A stretch of DNA of 64,000 nucleotides, from the NCBI RefSeq assembly GCF_030127125.1, contig NZ_CP126157.1, positions 1 to 64,000 on the forward strand. Reading direction: 5' to 3'. The notes beneath the pieces are model-generated. The model was not told the origin of the DNA. It worked only from the letters and a program-made list of their open reading frames with translations, and did not search any database. This DNA comes from Halobaculum litoreum (GTDB lineage Archaea > Halobacteriota > Halobacteria > Halobacteriales > Haloferacaceae). Each line of letters begins with the position of its first letter. The first letter of the stretch is position 1. This document shows, one piece after another, positions 35,910 through 44,873 of this stretch. A program made the position numbers and the translations under genes.

Positions 35910-37691
35910 ATATTGCGCGGATTTTGGTGCTCCTACAGAGCGTCGCCACTCCCAAGCGGCAAACTCGGGTATGGGGAATCGGTTGCTCAGTCGGGCGGAA
36001 TTAATGCCGAGACGACGATCTCAACACACTCACCCGCGGTCAACACTGGCGCGTAGTCCATCTCCCCATCGACACCCGCTTTCAGCAGGAAGTCCGTGAG
36101 TCGCCAAATGTTGTAGAGCAGCACCGCAAACACGAAGTAGAACATCCGTACACGGTAATCCTTCGAGGAGGTCTTCGCGAGGAAGTCGTTCTTGATGCTC
36201 TTGTACCCGTTTTCAATCTGCCAGCGACGGCTGTAGCGGCGACAGAACGACTCGGCCTCCTCGGGGCCGAGTCGGAGATTCGTGGCGAAGACAGTCGTCC
36301 CCTCACCATTCGTCGACGGCACGTACAGGAACTGCATTGAGTGACTTCCTGATTCGACGTAAACGGACGCCGATTCTACCGCGACAGCTTGTCCGTTGGC
36401 CTCCATTGTTTCTATGGCTTCCCGCTCAGTGCTGTTGATTCGAGTGGGGATGAGATAGTTCACGCCGAGATTCGAGAGCGTCTGGTAGACATTCTTGGAA
36501 TCGAACTCCCGATCACACAGCACGGTCTCTACAGGGACGTGTTCTTTCGCTCGGGTCACGAGTCGCCGGACGACACGGTGAACCTGATTCGGCGGATTCC
36601 TATCCCACGCTGAGCTCTCCCGAATCGGCTCCACAGCGAGCACCAGCGGGATGTTCTCGCCGACAATCGAGAGTGTCGCAAATTTGAATGCCTGCGCTCC
36701 CTCACCCTGCATCCCACTGACCATCGGCATCTCCTCGATGTCGCCGTAGTACGGGATGGTGGTGATATCGATTGCAGCGGTCACCGGCCGGCGAAACGAT
36801 GCCTCCGAGGCGATAGCTGAGAGCAATCGGTCGCTCGCCTGCTCGAAGCCCTCGATCAGCGCTTCCGGCTCGAATTGCTTGATTGCCCGCAGATGCGTGT
36901 CCCCATGCGGGCCGTACTCCTCGCCACGACGAAACTGGAACCGAGCGGCACCCTGTGCGGTTCCACAACCAACCATCCCCATGAACGTCTGTAGCTCGAA
37001 GAACTGCGTATCCTCGTAGGAGGCATTCTGCGCTCGACCAGAATCGAAGCCGTCGAAGCCGTGGTCCCGTGCGAGGCGTGTCGTCCGGCGAATCTGCTCG
37101 TCAGAAAACTCAGCGCCACCAGATTCGTCCTGCTCATCGTCGTCGGCAGACTCGGAGTTCGAGTCGATAACCTCCTCTATAGGGCGCACTGGGGGGACTT
37201 CGGGACCGTAGTCGTGGACCTCTTTGACGACGAAGTGAGCGGCGACACTCACATACTCACGAACCCCGTCGTCGAATCGGTTCCACCAGGTGCGTGAGAG
37301 GACGGATTCGTCGGGGATGTGGTCTAATCCGAACGGTTCAGCGAGTTCTTGGTACGTTTCGAGCGTCCGGTAACTGTCGCCCGTGATTTCCCGATAGATG
37401 AACAGCCGGAGCATCCCTCCGAACGAATCGGGTGCCGGATGCCAGTCTGGATACCCGTCTTCGAGATGCTCTGTATAGAGCGTGACTCTGCTTACCGCAA
37501 CCTGGAGACACACGCCATCTCGTAACGTCTCTCTAAGCTCGATTCCGGTCCGGTAGGCGTGAGTCATCCGGCAGGCACGGTCCGACAGCGGGTCCAGCAT
37601 CTCCGACATTGGTTCGCACTAGTGTTGGCGTGATAGAAGTGACCGGGTCTCGTCTATACCAGTACCTCGGTCAACAGAAGCTGCTCAATAT
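35910..37691 (-). mobile_element. IS4-type insertion sequence with tentative imperfect ends
   Basis: The transposase gene at 35987-37609 is flanked by possible inverted ends. The left end (35910-35926) begins ATATTGCGCGGATTTTG. The right end, read inward on the minus strand from 37691, begins ATATTGAGCAGCTTCTG. They match at 13 of 17 positions. No target duplication is evident, so exact borders are uncertain. The element is about 1.8 kb. Confidence 0.5.
35987..37609 (-). CDS. IS4-superfamily transposase
   Basis: 540 residues. The DDE catalytic triad can be placed: the first Asp in AAIDITTIPYYGDIEE, the second in VLCDREFDSKNV, and the Glu in RRWQIENGYKSIKNDF. The last one fits the Y-R-E-K spacing of IS4-type enzymes. 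An acidic insertion near residue 165 (SESADDDEQDESGGAEFSDE) makes it longer than many relatives. The frame is intact, so the element may still be active. It would cut and paste the surrounding element. Confidence 0.85.
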   Translation of the reverse strand: MSEMLDPLSDRACRMTHAYRTGIELRETLRDGVCLQVAVSRVTLYTEHLEDGYPDWHPAPDSFGGMLRLFIYREITGDSYRTLETYQELAEPFGLDHIPDESVLSRTWWNRFDDGVREYVSVAAHFVVKEVHDYGPEVPPVRPIEEVIDSNSESADDDEQDESGGAEFSDEQIRRTTRLARDHGFDGFDSGRAQNASYEDTQFFELQTFMGMVGCGTAQGAARFQFRRGEEYGPHGDTHLRAIKQFEPEALIEGFEQASDRLLSAIASEASFRRPVTAAIDITTIPYYGDIEEMPMVSGMQGEGAQAFKFATLSIVGENIPLVLAVEPIRESSAWDRNPPNQVHRVVRRLVTRAKEHVPVETVLCDREFDSKNVYQTLSNLGVNYLIPTRINSTEREAIETMEANGQAVAVESASVYVESGSHSMQFLYVPSTNGEGTTVFATNLRLGPEEAESFCRRYSRRWQIENGYKSIKNDFLAKTSSKDYRVRMFYFVFAVLLYNIWRLTDFLLKAGVDGEMDYAPVLTAGECVEIVVSALIPPD

Positions 37692-37839
37692 AAGCTTCGC
37701 AGATCAGTGCAGAACGACTGGATTTCGCGGATATACTGTGAAACTGGCTCCATAGCAAATCGCAAGGATGCAAGACAATTTCAATAAAATGATATATCTA
37801 GCATAGAGTTTCTCACCATGACTGGACACAAGGCTTACA

Positions 37840-38085
37840 ATGCAAACGAATGGAGTTGAAATTATAATGGTTCGTAGTATCTCTTCAATCGTTGGAACGG
37901 TCGTCACACTCGTTGGCGCCGGGATCGCAATTTGGACGTGGTGGACACAACAGCAGTGTGTACAGGGATCCGATCCAGCTGTTGCTACCGAATGTTGGAC
38001 TTCTCCTGCGCTCGTGGCGGCAGGCTTCGGAATTCTGCTTGCAGTCGGGGGCATCATAGTCGTGGCTAGAAGTGCTTCGCAGTAA
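37840..38085 (+). CDS. Small membrane protein, 81 aa
   Basis: Two hydrophobic helices (ISSIVGTVVTLVGAGIAIWT and PALVAAGFGILLAVGGIIVV) flank a short loop with two cysteines (QQCVQGSDPAVATECW), possibly a disulfide on the outside. A second ATG nine codons in is an alternative start. It overlaps the open frame of the protease remnant by 14 bp and belongs to the lower-GC accessory stretch. Confidence 0.5.
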   Translation: MQTNGVEIIMVRSISSIVGTVVTLVGAGIAIWTWWTQQQCVQGSDPAVATECWTSPALVAAGFGILLAVGGIIVVARSASQ

Positions 38086-38472
38086 TCGATCCGGAGCAAC
38101 ATATCCGACATATATTTCTAGCCCAAAAAGTATTGTAGTTGTACGCAAGCAGCCAGAAATTGAACAGGCCTACTTTGATGACCATTACCGTCCGGTACTT
38201 GGTGGCTGTGAGTGCCATAGCGACCAGTTAGATGCATTCCCAAGGGGGACTATCGGTTACACTGTCTACGATGATAGACATGACCAGTATGGCTGGGTCA
38301 CTGCTGGGCATGTTGTTGGGAGGAAAAACGGAGTCGACGTCCAGCAACCAGACCTCTTCGACGAAATCGGTCACTCGGACAGGTATCTTGCAGAGGGATA
38401 TGGTGATGCAGCAGTGATAAAGAAGAACTCGGCTTTGTTGAAACCCTCAATTGGTGATAGGTTCCAGCAGCC

Positions 38473-39094
38473 GTGCTGAATACAGAGCGCATAGTCAACA
38501 CATTGTGAACTGTCCGATTACCCCCGAGGCAAGGAAGACGCCTCCGCAGGCGAAAGGTTTGTGACTGCTGGTGAAGCGGTTCAGTGTAATGGGTAGTTAC
38601 GAGCAGATGATGCTTGTTGATTCTGACCTCCGTGCGTCAGACGTGGATGGTGAGTGGTTCGCTCCCGTCTGTACGGTCGAACACATCAAACAACTCGACG
38701 ATGGAGTGCACCTGCGTCCGGGGGGCCTGAACAAAGACAACCAAAACGACGAGGTGCGGCAGGCAGCGGAGATTGCGTTTGAGCATCGTCCAGATATCGA
38801 CTTTTTCATCCACACGTATACACAGAATACAGTGATGGCCTCCTCGGCCAGAATGTACGAGCGGTGGGACGAGTTCGATACCGAACGCGTTGAACTGGTG
38901 ATTGAGATGAGTACGGGCGAGAATAACTGGCAGGAGCCATTCCGGTATTTTTCCAACGTTCACGGTATCACCGTTGAGACAGTAGACCCCGACTGGCCGC
39001 CCAGTGGCTCTGGTCAGACGTACTACAACATGACGGCCGGAGAGCGGGACCGCCGGTAAGAATGCGTGCTGACTACACCCTCTGTATTCAGCAC
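38473..39094. mobile_element. 622-bp element with 29-bp terminal inverted repeats and a passenger gene
   Basis: The left end (38473-38501) and the reverse complement of the right end (39066-39094) agree at 25 of 29 positions, both starting GTGCTGAATACAGAG and ending CAC. No target duplication is visible. Exact removal restores the protease frame. The single gene inside is not a recognisable transposase, so the element is probably mobilised in trans. Confidence 0.75.
38571..39059 (+). CDS. Passenger gene of the 622-bp element, unknown function
   Basis: 162 residues, or 156 from the second ATG (MGSYEQMMLVDSDLRASDVD). The protein is acidic and soluble, with GEWFAPVCTVEHIKQLDDGV and a central stretch AFEHRPDIDFFIHTYTQNTV. 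It ends with a polar tail six bases before the right inverted repeat. No DDE, HUH or serine/tyrosine recombinase motif is seen, so it is not an obvious transposase. It may be cargo or a regulator. I do not recognise the family. Confidence 0.55.
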   Translation: MKRFSVMGSYEQMMLVDSDLRASDVDGEWFAPVCTVEHIKQLDDGVHLRPGGLNKDNQNDEVRQAAEIAFEHRPDIDFFIHTYTQNTVMASSARMYERWDEFDTERVELVIEMSTGENNWQEPFRYFSNVHGITVETVDPDWPPSGSGQTYYNMTAGERDRR

Positions 39095-39521
39095 ACGATT
39101 CATATCAGTTGCTGAGGGTTTCAACAGAGCCAAGAACTCCAATGTCTCTGCTGGCTTCGGCTTCGCCGCTGATGACGGTGGGTATGCTGGAGTCACAATC
39201 ACTGGGACATTCGCACGTGATGAGTTGGTAGATAAAACGGAGCGTGGTGATTCCTTTACCGTTCGTGGTAGAACCACTGGGATCTCGTCCGGAACGCTCA
39301 CCGATCTCCGAGAAAACTCAGAGGGGCGTATTCGGATCATAGGTGATGCGCCTACTGAGGGAGGCGATTCTGGCGGCCCGTGGTATGCTGAGGATTCATA
39401 CGGCTACACCTACGCAGTAGCTATCCACAATGGCTACTTCCCTAACAGCGGAAGTAAATATTCCACAGCCATGGTCCATGCAGAAGATTATCTAACCTTC
39501 ACACTCTAGCTTACGCAGTAT

Positions 39522-39881
39522 ATGTACAGACGGAATATTCTTGCCGCAGCTGCGCTCGCGGTTACTGCTGGTTGTGGTGCCATTGGCGGCTCGTCAAATC
39601 CAGCAGGTACAATTGAGGCCGAAGTTGTTGAGAACCCACCAGCTGGAATCACGCCAACTCCTTACAGCAATGTAGATCACGAAAAGTATCGGACAGTAGT
39701 CAATGACGTCGTGTCGAAGTACGAACAAAACAACTCAGCAAACTATGCTCAGGTAGAATACTACCCCAAAGAGAAAAAATCGGTCTTAGATGAATATGAA
39801 TCATTAGCAATAAGCGGTGATAGCGCATACATCTCATACCAAGAATATACGGTACAGATCGTCGTGACGGTGTATCAGTAA
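39522..39881 (+). CDS. Small exported lipoprotein, 119 aa
   Basis: The start MYRRNILAAAALAVTAG followed by Cys is a short twin-arginine-like signal with lipobox, so the mature protein should be lipid-anchored outside. The mature part is about 100 residues without known motifs (HEKYRTVVNDVVSKYEQNNS, YAQVEYYPKEKKSVLDEYES). It begins 12 bp after the protease stop codon and was probably co-transcribed with it before the interruption. It may be the protease's partner or substrate. Confidence 0.6.
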   Translation: MYRRNILAAAALAVTAGCGAIGGSSNPAGTIEAEVVENPPAGITPTPYSNVDHEKYRTVVNDVVSKYEQNNSANYAQVEYYPKEKKSVLDEYESLAISGDSAYISYQEYTVQIVVTVYQ

Positions 39882-40247
39882 TTGTGCGGAGCCTTGGTCA
39901 GGACGCCACTGAGAGACTCTTTTAAGAAGTAAGTCGATGAGACACTCGACCCCTTCCCATAGGGTCTGAATTTCATTTGGTCACAATCCCGCTGTCGTCG
40001 ACACCTTCTCCGAGGCACCCGGTAACTTCCATGATTTCGAGGCGGCAATGCTCCGATTCCAAACGAGCCCGTGAGGAGTTGAAGAATCCGACCCATTCAT
40101 CCGTTGTGTGATTTTTGGCTCTGTTGAAATCCTCAGCAAGTGATATTCCCTGTTTCGATAGCAGTCAATACAGGGCACGTAGTTAACACTAATCTCGATT
40201 GACCAATACGGAGAAAGCATTTACCTAAGACGGCATCTGCGTAATTT
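39882..40247. other. Gap with possible decayed insertion-sequence end
   Basis: About 366 bp. On the minus strand a short run resembling coding sequence (GWVGFFNSSRARLESEHCRL) appears at about 39990-40100 with stops around it. The plus strand has GGCTCTGTTGAAATCCTCAG at 40117-40136, which looks like the end of an insertion sequence. I could not find a matching second end. The last 50 bp should carry the promoter of the following lipoprotein. Confidence 0.3.
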
Positions 40248-40757
40248 ATGAATCGTCGACAGTTCTGTATTGGAGTAACTACTGTTCTTACAGTTGTTTC
40301 GGGCTGCTCAGGCAGAGATACAAATTCGACACCGGGAGCAGTATCCGATTCCGGCCCTGAGTCCTACCTGCCAGAGTCAAGCGGTGCGTGGGAGTTTCAG
40401 GGCACTCAACAACACGAACCGGCTTGGTCACCATTGGGAGCGATTGACGGTGCAATCGGTCAGTACCAAGGGCCAGACGGGTATTCCTACGAGTTCGTTG
40501 TGATGGATTCGGAGGAAGGACTCTCAGAAGGAAACGCGCGGAGTTTGGCTTGTGCGGGTTGGCAGATAGCGATAGCCATTGATGGGTATGCTATTGCGGC
40601 GAGTACAGGCACAGAACAGCGAACATTCACTCCAGAAGTGCCTCCTACCATGACTCAGTCAGCAGCCCCCGAGACAGAGGATCGTGTCTGGGAACTACTG
40701 GTGCTCTCCCCTCGCCTTAGCGAAGCAGATCTTGACGAAAACAGAATCAACTGTTAA
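40248..40757 (+). CDS. Tat-exported lipoprotein, 169 aa
   Basis: NRRQFCIGVTTVLTVVSG followed by Cys gives a clear twin-arginine signal and lipobox. The mature domain is acidic, with GAWEFQGTQQHEPAWSPLGA and YSYEFVVMDSEEGLSEGNAR. It has an Ala/Ile-rich strand region and no enzyme motif. It sits at the end of the lower-GC accessory stretch and is convergent with the methyltransferase gene. Function is unknown. Confidence 0.6.
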   Translation: MNRRQFCIGVTTVLTVVSGCSGRDTNSTPGAVSDSGPESYLPESSGAWEFQGTQQHEPAWSPLGAIDGAIGQYQGPDGYSYEFVVMDSEEGLSEGNARSLACAGWQIAIAIDGYAIAASTGTEQRTFTPEVPPTMTQSAAPETEDRVWELLVLSPRLSEADLDENRINC

Positions 40758-40813
40758 CTACGCAGTTCCCCGTCTCAGTTCCCTCCTTTCTGTGCCGCGA
40801 GTCCAGCAGTCTG

Positions 40814-41639
40814 TCAGGCCGTCGCCACGGCGAGCATGTGACCCGAGAGGTCCGCGACGCCGGGGTCGCCCCGCAGCGCCTCGACTGTCTCCCGGAGTGC
40901 CGCCCGGTGGTGGTCGTCGAGTACGTCGAACTCGTCGCGGCGCTGGGAGACGACACTCTCCAGTCCGGTCAGCGTGTGGACGGTCAACCCCGCACGCTGG
41001 AGGAGTCTCCGGAGTTCGCCGGCCCGGAACAGATGCATCGGCGGGCTCGAGGTCGAACACCTCGAGCAGGTCGGCGTCGTAGTCCCCTGTGCGAGCGAGG
41101 TGCGGCAGGAGTTCGGTCTCATCGCTGCCCTCACCGCGACCCGCCATCCGGGAGATGGTCTGGAGCGCCGCGAGGCGCCCCATCACCGAGACGAACACCG
41201 GCCCACTCGGCGTGGTAACACGGTGGAGTTCCGCCGCCGCCCGCCGACGCTCCTCGACGTCCAGGACGTGCGAGAGCGGCCCACCCAGACAGAGCGTCGC
41301 GTCGAAGGTGTCGGCCGCGAAACCCAGCTCCCGAACGTCGCCGGTCTGAACGGTCATCGAGTCCGTGACGCCGTGTTCGCCCGCCTTCTCCGCGGCGAGT
41401 TCGACCTGCCCTGAACTCTGGTCAACCAGCGTCACGTCGTACCCCTGCTGCGCAAGTTCCACACTGTACCGGCCGGCGCCGCCACCGACGTCGAGGAGGT
41501 GCCCGCTCTCGGGGAGTTTGCGGTCGAGGAAGTGGCGCGTCTCCTCGTACTCGAGTCGGCTGTAGAACCCACGTTCGAGGCGGTCCCACTCGCGGGCACC
41601 GTAGTCGTCGTAGTACGCTTCCGGCGTGAAGTTCTCCAT
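40814..41639 (-). CDS. SAM-dependent methyltransferase, frame broken once
   Basis: The protein starts MENFTPEAYYDDYGAREWDR. Motif I is HLLDVGGGAGRYSVELAQQG, binding S-adenosylmethionine. The acidic end of strand 2 follows (DVTLVDQSSGQ), and FDATLCLGGPLSHVLD is motif IV. Near 41050 the frame changes and the C-terminal part reads MHLFRAGELRRLLQRAGLTV ... GHMLAVATA. The result is about 275 residues of a normal class I methyltransferase. The substrate cannot be inferred. The frame change needs either two lost bases or one extra base. Confidence 0.8.
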
Positions 41640-41844
41640 AGCTACGGATCGACTATGGGGTTATTCGTTCTTTGGCTCTGATAGGCTGGCTGCCGGACCG
41701 GGCGAGGTGCTGACCGCTGAAGGGTAGAGTGACTGTGCAGAACGGACCAGTAATTTTCAGACCTACTCAGCGGCTGTTTCTCATCCGATCAGGTGGTGAG
41801 AACCCGCCTCGACATGGTGAGTTGCTCCGGTAAGTACGGGAAGC

Positions 41845-42387
41845 TCAGTTATCTGACTCCCACTCCGCGACCTGCTCCCGTACGAAGTCAAGAACGTTTT
41901 CAGGCGGCTCGGAGAACCACTTTGCTTCCAAAATCTCTTCATCACCAATCGCAATTGTTCCTCCCTCGTACCTTGCATCGAAGACTACCGTTAGCATGTA
42001 ATACCGCTCCTCGGGGCTGGATTCCAGTATGATGGTCTTCCGACGAGCGAAATTCACATCGACAACCGTACACTCGACGCCGGTTTCCTCACGTACTTCT
42101 CTCCTCGCGGTTTCCTCCATCGTCTCCCCCGGCTCATGACCACCGCCCGGCATACCCCATTCATCAGGTGCCCCTTTGTGCCGAATCATCAACGCTCGCC
42201 CCTCCTCATCGGTTACCCACGCACCAGCGTCACCAATCCATCCTTCTTTTGCCATTTCCTTCCCTTGCTCGAAGAAGTCTGGTTCATTCTCCACCGTCTC
42301 TTCGTGAACGTCAAACGAGCCGTACCTATCCTTCAACCGGTTAAGTCGCCGTCTGACTTCGGTTTCTGTCTTCCCTTCTATGTCCAT
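41845..42387 (-). CDS. Nudix hydrolase
   Basis: 180 residues from ATG 42387 (MDIEGKTETEVRRRLNRLKD). The Nudix box is complete: GGGHEPGETMEETARREVRE followed by ETG, with the REVREE glutamates that bind magnesium. The flanking beta strands are AGAWVTDEEGRALMIRHKGA and YYMLTVVFDARYEGG. Such enzymes cleave nucleoside diphosphates linked to another group, for example oxidised nucleotides or sugar nucleotides. An N-terminal helical extension of 60 residues is common in haloarchaeal members. The 290-bp gap upstream (42388-42678) holds no clear gene. Confidence 0.87.
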   Translation of the reverse strand: MDIEGKTETEVRRRLNRLKDRYGSFDVHEETVENEPDFFEQGKEMAKEGWIGDAGAWVTDEEGRALMIRHKGAPDEWGMPGGGHEPGETMEETARREVREETGVECTVVDVNFARRKTIILESSPEERYYMLTVVFDARYEGGTIAIGDEEILEAKWFSEPPENVLDFVREQVAEWESDN

Positions 42388-42678
42388 AGTGTCATCTTGG
42401 ATGCTGGAATGAAATATGCCTTCATGATAAATTCGCAGATGCAATGAGCAGGTAATCCACCACGGACCTGGCCGAAAACAAGGCACACATCAAATCTATC
42501 CTCCGAGGTTGTGATCGAATCCGGCACCGGGACCGGGAGTATGGAGTCACGACTGGCGATCGTCCAGGTGGCCGACCCCTTCGAACAAAGACGACTGGAG
42601 GTACGAAGAGACGGGCTGTACGGAGTCGTCGGGACCGGTCTGTCTACCGTCGAAGGTGGAAACGGCCGCCGAACCGGC

Positions 42679-43320
42679 TTACAGCGTCGCGTCGCTCGGG
42701 CCGCCGAGTTCGGAGAGGTCGAGCACGACGTCGCGGCCGCTGGATCGGACCTCGACGTGGGCTCCGAACGAGGTGCTCATCCCCTTGACGATGCTCGAAC
42801 TCGACGCCCCGAGGTCGACACTCGTGTCGAGCGCGCACACGCCGATCCCGTCGCCACGACGGAGCTCGGGGAGGAAGTTGGAGTTGAGCATCCGGTACAC
42901 AGAACGGATGTCGTCGGCTTCCACGCACACCGACGAACACAGCATGATCCCCGAACGGAAGCGCCCGGACCCACGCTGTGCCTCCGTGATCATCGAGGAG
43001 AAGGTCATTCCGAGGCCGGTGAGTTCGCCGATGTCGTCGACGCACTGGACGTCGGCCGACTCGCGACCGGTTCCCGCCAGCACCGACGTTCGGTCGCCGG
43101 CGCCGGATTCGACGCGGTTCAGCTCGCGCTTGATCGTCCGCCCCTGTGTGTCCGTCGCGATGACCGCCGCCTCCTCCTCGGGGGCTGGAGCGACGAGTCG
43201 GTAGAACGCTTCGGCGAGGGCGTCGGGGTCGTCGCCCGTCAGTAGGACACTCGTCCCGGACTCGATCCCGTCGATCGCCAGCTCGCCGGTATCGAACCGT
43301 TCGCTCGCGACTGCGCTCAT
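42679..43320 (-). CDS. RecA-fold signalling protein (DUF7504-type)
   Basis: 213 residues from ATG 43320. The order of strands (SVLLTGDDPDALAEAFYRLV, AAVIATDTQGRTIKREL, SSVCVEADDIRSVYRMLN, GIGVCALDTSVDLG) is like the RecA/KaiC-type domain found in haloarchaeal DUF7504 proteins. Those proteins lack a proper Walker A and often accompany receivers. Its start overlaps the stop of the upstream receiver-GAF gene (ATGA), so the two act together, perhaps as a signalling pair. Its biochemical activity is unknown. Confidence 0.65.
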   Translation of the reverse strand: MSAVASERFDTGELAIDGIESGTSVLLTGDDPDALAEAFYRLVAPAPEEEAAVIATDTQGRTIKRELNRVESGAGDRTSVLAGTGRESADVQCVDDIGELTGLGMTFSSMITEAQRGSGRFRSGIMLCSSVCVEADDIRSVYRMLNSNFLPELRRGDGIGVCALDTSVDLGASSSSIVKGMSTSFGAHVEVRSSGRDVVLDLSELGGPSDATL

Positions 43321-44216
43321 GCCAGCACCTCCGTGCTCTCGGCAGCCGCATCGCGAACCTCCCTGCGGAGCTCGAGGATCTCCATGGCCGTCTCCGCGAA
43401 GTCCTGCAGTTCGCCCCGTTCGGTCGCGTCGTAATCGCGGGGCTCGAAGTCGATCAGACACACTTGGCCGATGACGTGGCCGTCCGGGGTGGTCATGTTC
43501 GCGCCGGCGTACGACCGGATCCCCATCGCCTCGTACGCGCCGATCTCGGAGAACCGCTTGTCCTCACGGACGTCCTGAACCACCATCACGTCCTCCTGCA
43601 ACATCGAATGCGTACACATGGTCTCCTCGCGGGTCACCGAGTCGAGGTCGGCCCCGTGGCACGAGAGGATCTGCTCTTCCTCGCTCTCGATGAGCCCGAT
43701 GAACGCGACACCGGCGTCGAAGTGACTGGCGATCAGGTCGGTGAGTCGATCGAAGCTGTCCTCGATCGGGAGTGTGTCGACGTCGTACTCCGCGAGCGCG
43801 GAGAGCCGCTCGGGTTCGTCATCCGGGGCGAGGAACCCGACCTGTGCGGCGTGGTTCAGCACGTCCTCGGCGATGAACCCCAGTCGGTCGTGAGCGTCCG
43901 GGTGGTCACGACTCAGGTACTCGACGATCACGTCGCCGAAACTCGCCGTGTCTATCTCCGTCGGCGGGACGTCGGTGAACAGAATACACGGCGTCTGCGG
44001 TGCTTCCTGCCGGATCGCGTCTACGACCTCCATACCGGTCCCGTCAGGGAGGTCGTACCCCGTGACGACCCCGGCCACATCGCCGTCGGCGATCCGTGCT
44101 CTCGCCTCGTCGACGGAACTGACACCGTCCGCAGCGAGACCCGCTTCGGATTCGATCGCGTCGGTGATCGCGCCCAATCGCGAACGTTCCTCGACACACA
44201 ACAAAGTGCGCTGCAT
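43317..44216 (-). CDS. Receiver-like plus GAF domain signalling protein
   Basis: 299 residues. Residues 1-120 follow a response-regulator receiver fold (LLCVEERSRLGAITDAIESE, VVTGYDLPDGTGMEVVDAIR, ILFTDVPPTEID). The conserved phospho-accepting Asp region reads GVVTGYDLP, so the canonical Asp may be shifted or lost. Residues 145-280 form a GAF domain (FDAGVAFIGLIESEEEQILS, MGIRSYAGANMTTPDGHVIG). It is coupled to the DUF7504-type gene. A sensory role is likely but the ligand is unknown. Confidence 0.75.
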   Translation of the reverse strand: MQRTLLCVEERSRLGAITDAIESEAGLAADGVSSVDEARARIADGDVAGVVTGYDLPDGTGMEVVDAIRQEAPQTPCILFTDVPPTEIDTASFGDVIVEYLSRDHPDAHDRLGFIAEDVLNHAAQVGFLAPDDEPERLSALAEYDVDTLPIEDSFDRLTDLIASHFDAGVAFIGLIESEEEQILSCHGADLDSVTREETMCTHSMLQEDVMVVQDVREDKRFSEIGAYEAMGIRSYAGANMTTPDGHVIGQVCLIDFEPRDYDATERGELQDFAETAMEILELRREVRDAAAESTEVLA

Positions 44217-44428
44217 ACCGCAGCTACCTGCGATCCGTACTTAAGGGTCATTCTCGAACTATCATCTCTCGGAATCGCACTCCCGCCGATGGGGCGTCGC
44301 CACGGCGGGCGTCTCCCGTCGTGAAGGATCACGCCGCTTAGTGATTTCGGACACCACAGGTGGTGCTCCATCGACGACCCCTGTGCGGTACTTGGTACGG
44401 TCGATCCGTCTCCATCGCTGTCCATGGT

Positions 44429-44870
44429 GGATATGCAGATAGTCGGCTATGTGGATATTTGGATGTGAGTTCTCCGATGCACCCGTTGGACTGCGTGTGA
44501 TTCGCGCCGATCCAACTCCCTGTGACGTCCGATAGTCCCCGCAAAGCGAGATATTCGAATCGGTTTGTATGTGGATGCCCAAATATCTGGATATCTACTC
44601 GGATTCCGGGGCTTCCGGTCGGTACCCGAATATTTGGATATGCGAATATCCGCGTGCGTACGTCCGAACCTACGTGAATCCTCACCGCGACGAACCCCGC
44701 TTCGGTCAGATCGCCTTTCGGTGGGCACCACCGACGGCACACTCAGATATCTGGATATGTAGATATCTACGCGTTTGAGTTTCTACACAGGATAATATCT
44801 AAGTAGGTCCGATCGTATTCGAGACTATGCTCACATCCACATATGTCGATGTGCGAACGGGGGAATATCC
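44429..44870. repeat. Iteron-like array (ATATCTGGATAT family) upstream of parA
   Basis: The 657-bp gap before parA holds many copies of a GGATAT-centred word. ATATCTGGATAT occurs at 44583-44594 and 44747-44758. AATATTTGGATAT is at 44629-44641, followed by GCGAATATCC. GTGGATAT occurs at 44428-44435 and 44452-44459. The perfect palindrome GTAGATATCTAC is at 44759-44770. A final GGAATATCC precedes the parA start. Clustered repeats next to a ParA gene suit a partition site or an operator for parA autoregulation. The first 200 bp of the gap (44217-44428) show nothing clear. Confidence 0.65.
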
Positions 44871-44873
44871 GCG

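Larger units (their letters stand above)
38072..39509 (+). pseudogene. Chymotrypsin-fold serine protease gene interrupted by a 622-bp element
   Basis: The first part (to about 38472) contains YGWVTAGHVVG with the catalytic histidine and YGDAAVIKKN with the aspartate. The second part (from 39095) contains PTEGGDSGGPWYA with the catalytic serine and ends DYLTFTL. Removing 38473-39094 joins the two parts in one frame (QQP then RFISVAEGFN), so the interruption is clean and probably recent. The N-terminal part lacks a visible signal peptide, although homologues in haloarchaea are usually exported, so the 5' end may also be lost. Confidence 0.7.

Noticed and set aside
38298..38963. Minus-strand ORFs across the protease and the passenger gene
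   Set aside because: They are antisense to frames with catalytic motifs or consistent coding bias and have no domain of their own.
39875..40136. A complete insertion sequence between the two lipoprotein genes
   Set aside because: Only one end-like sequence and a scrap of coding-like text are visible. No second end or transposase motif was found.
44429..44870. CRISPR array before parA
   Set aside because: Repeats are short, of uneven spacing and partly palindromic, with no constant repeat-spacer period and no cas gene nearby.
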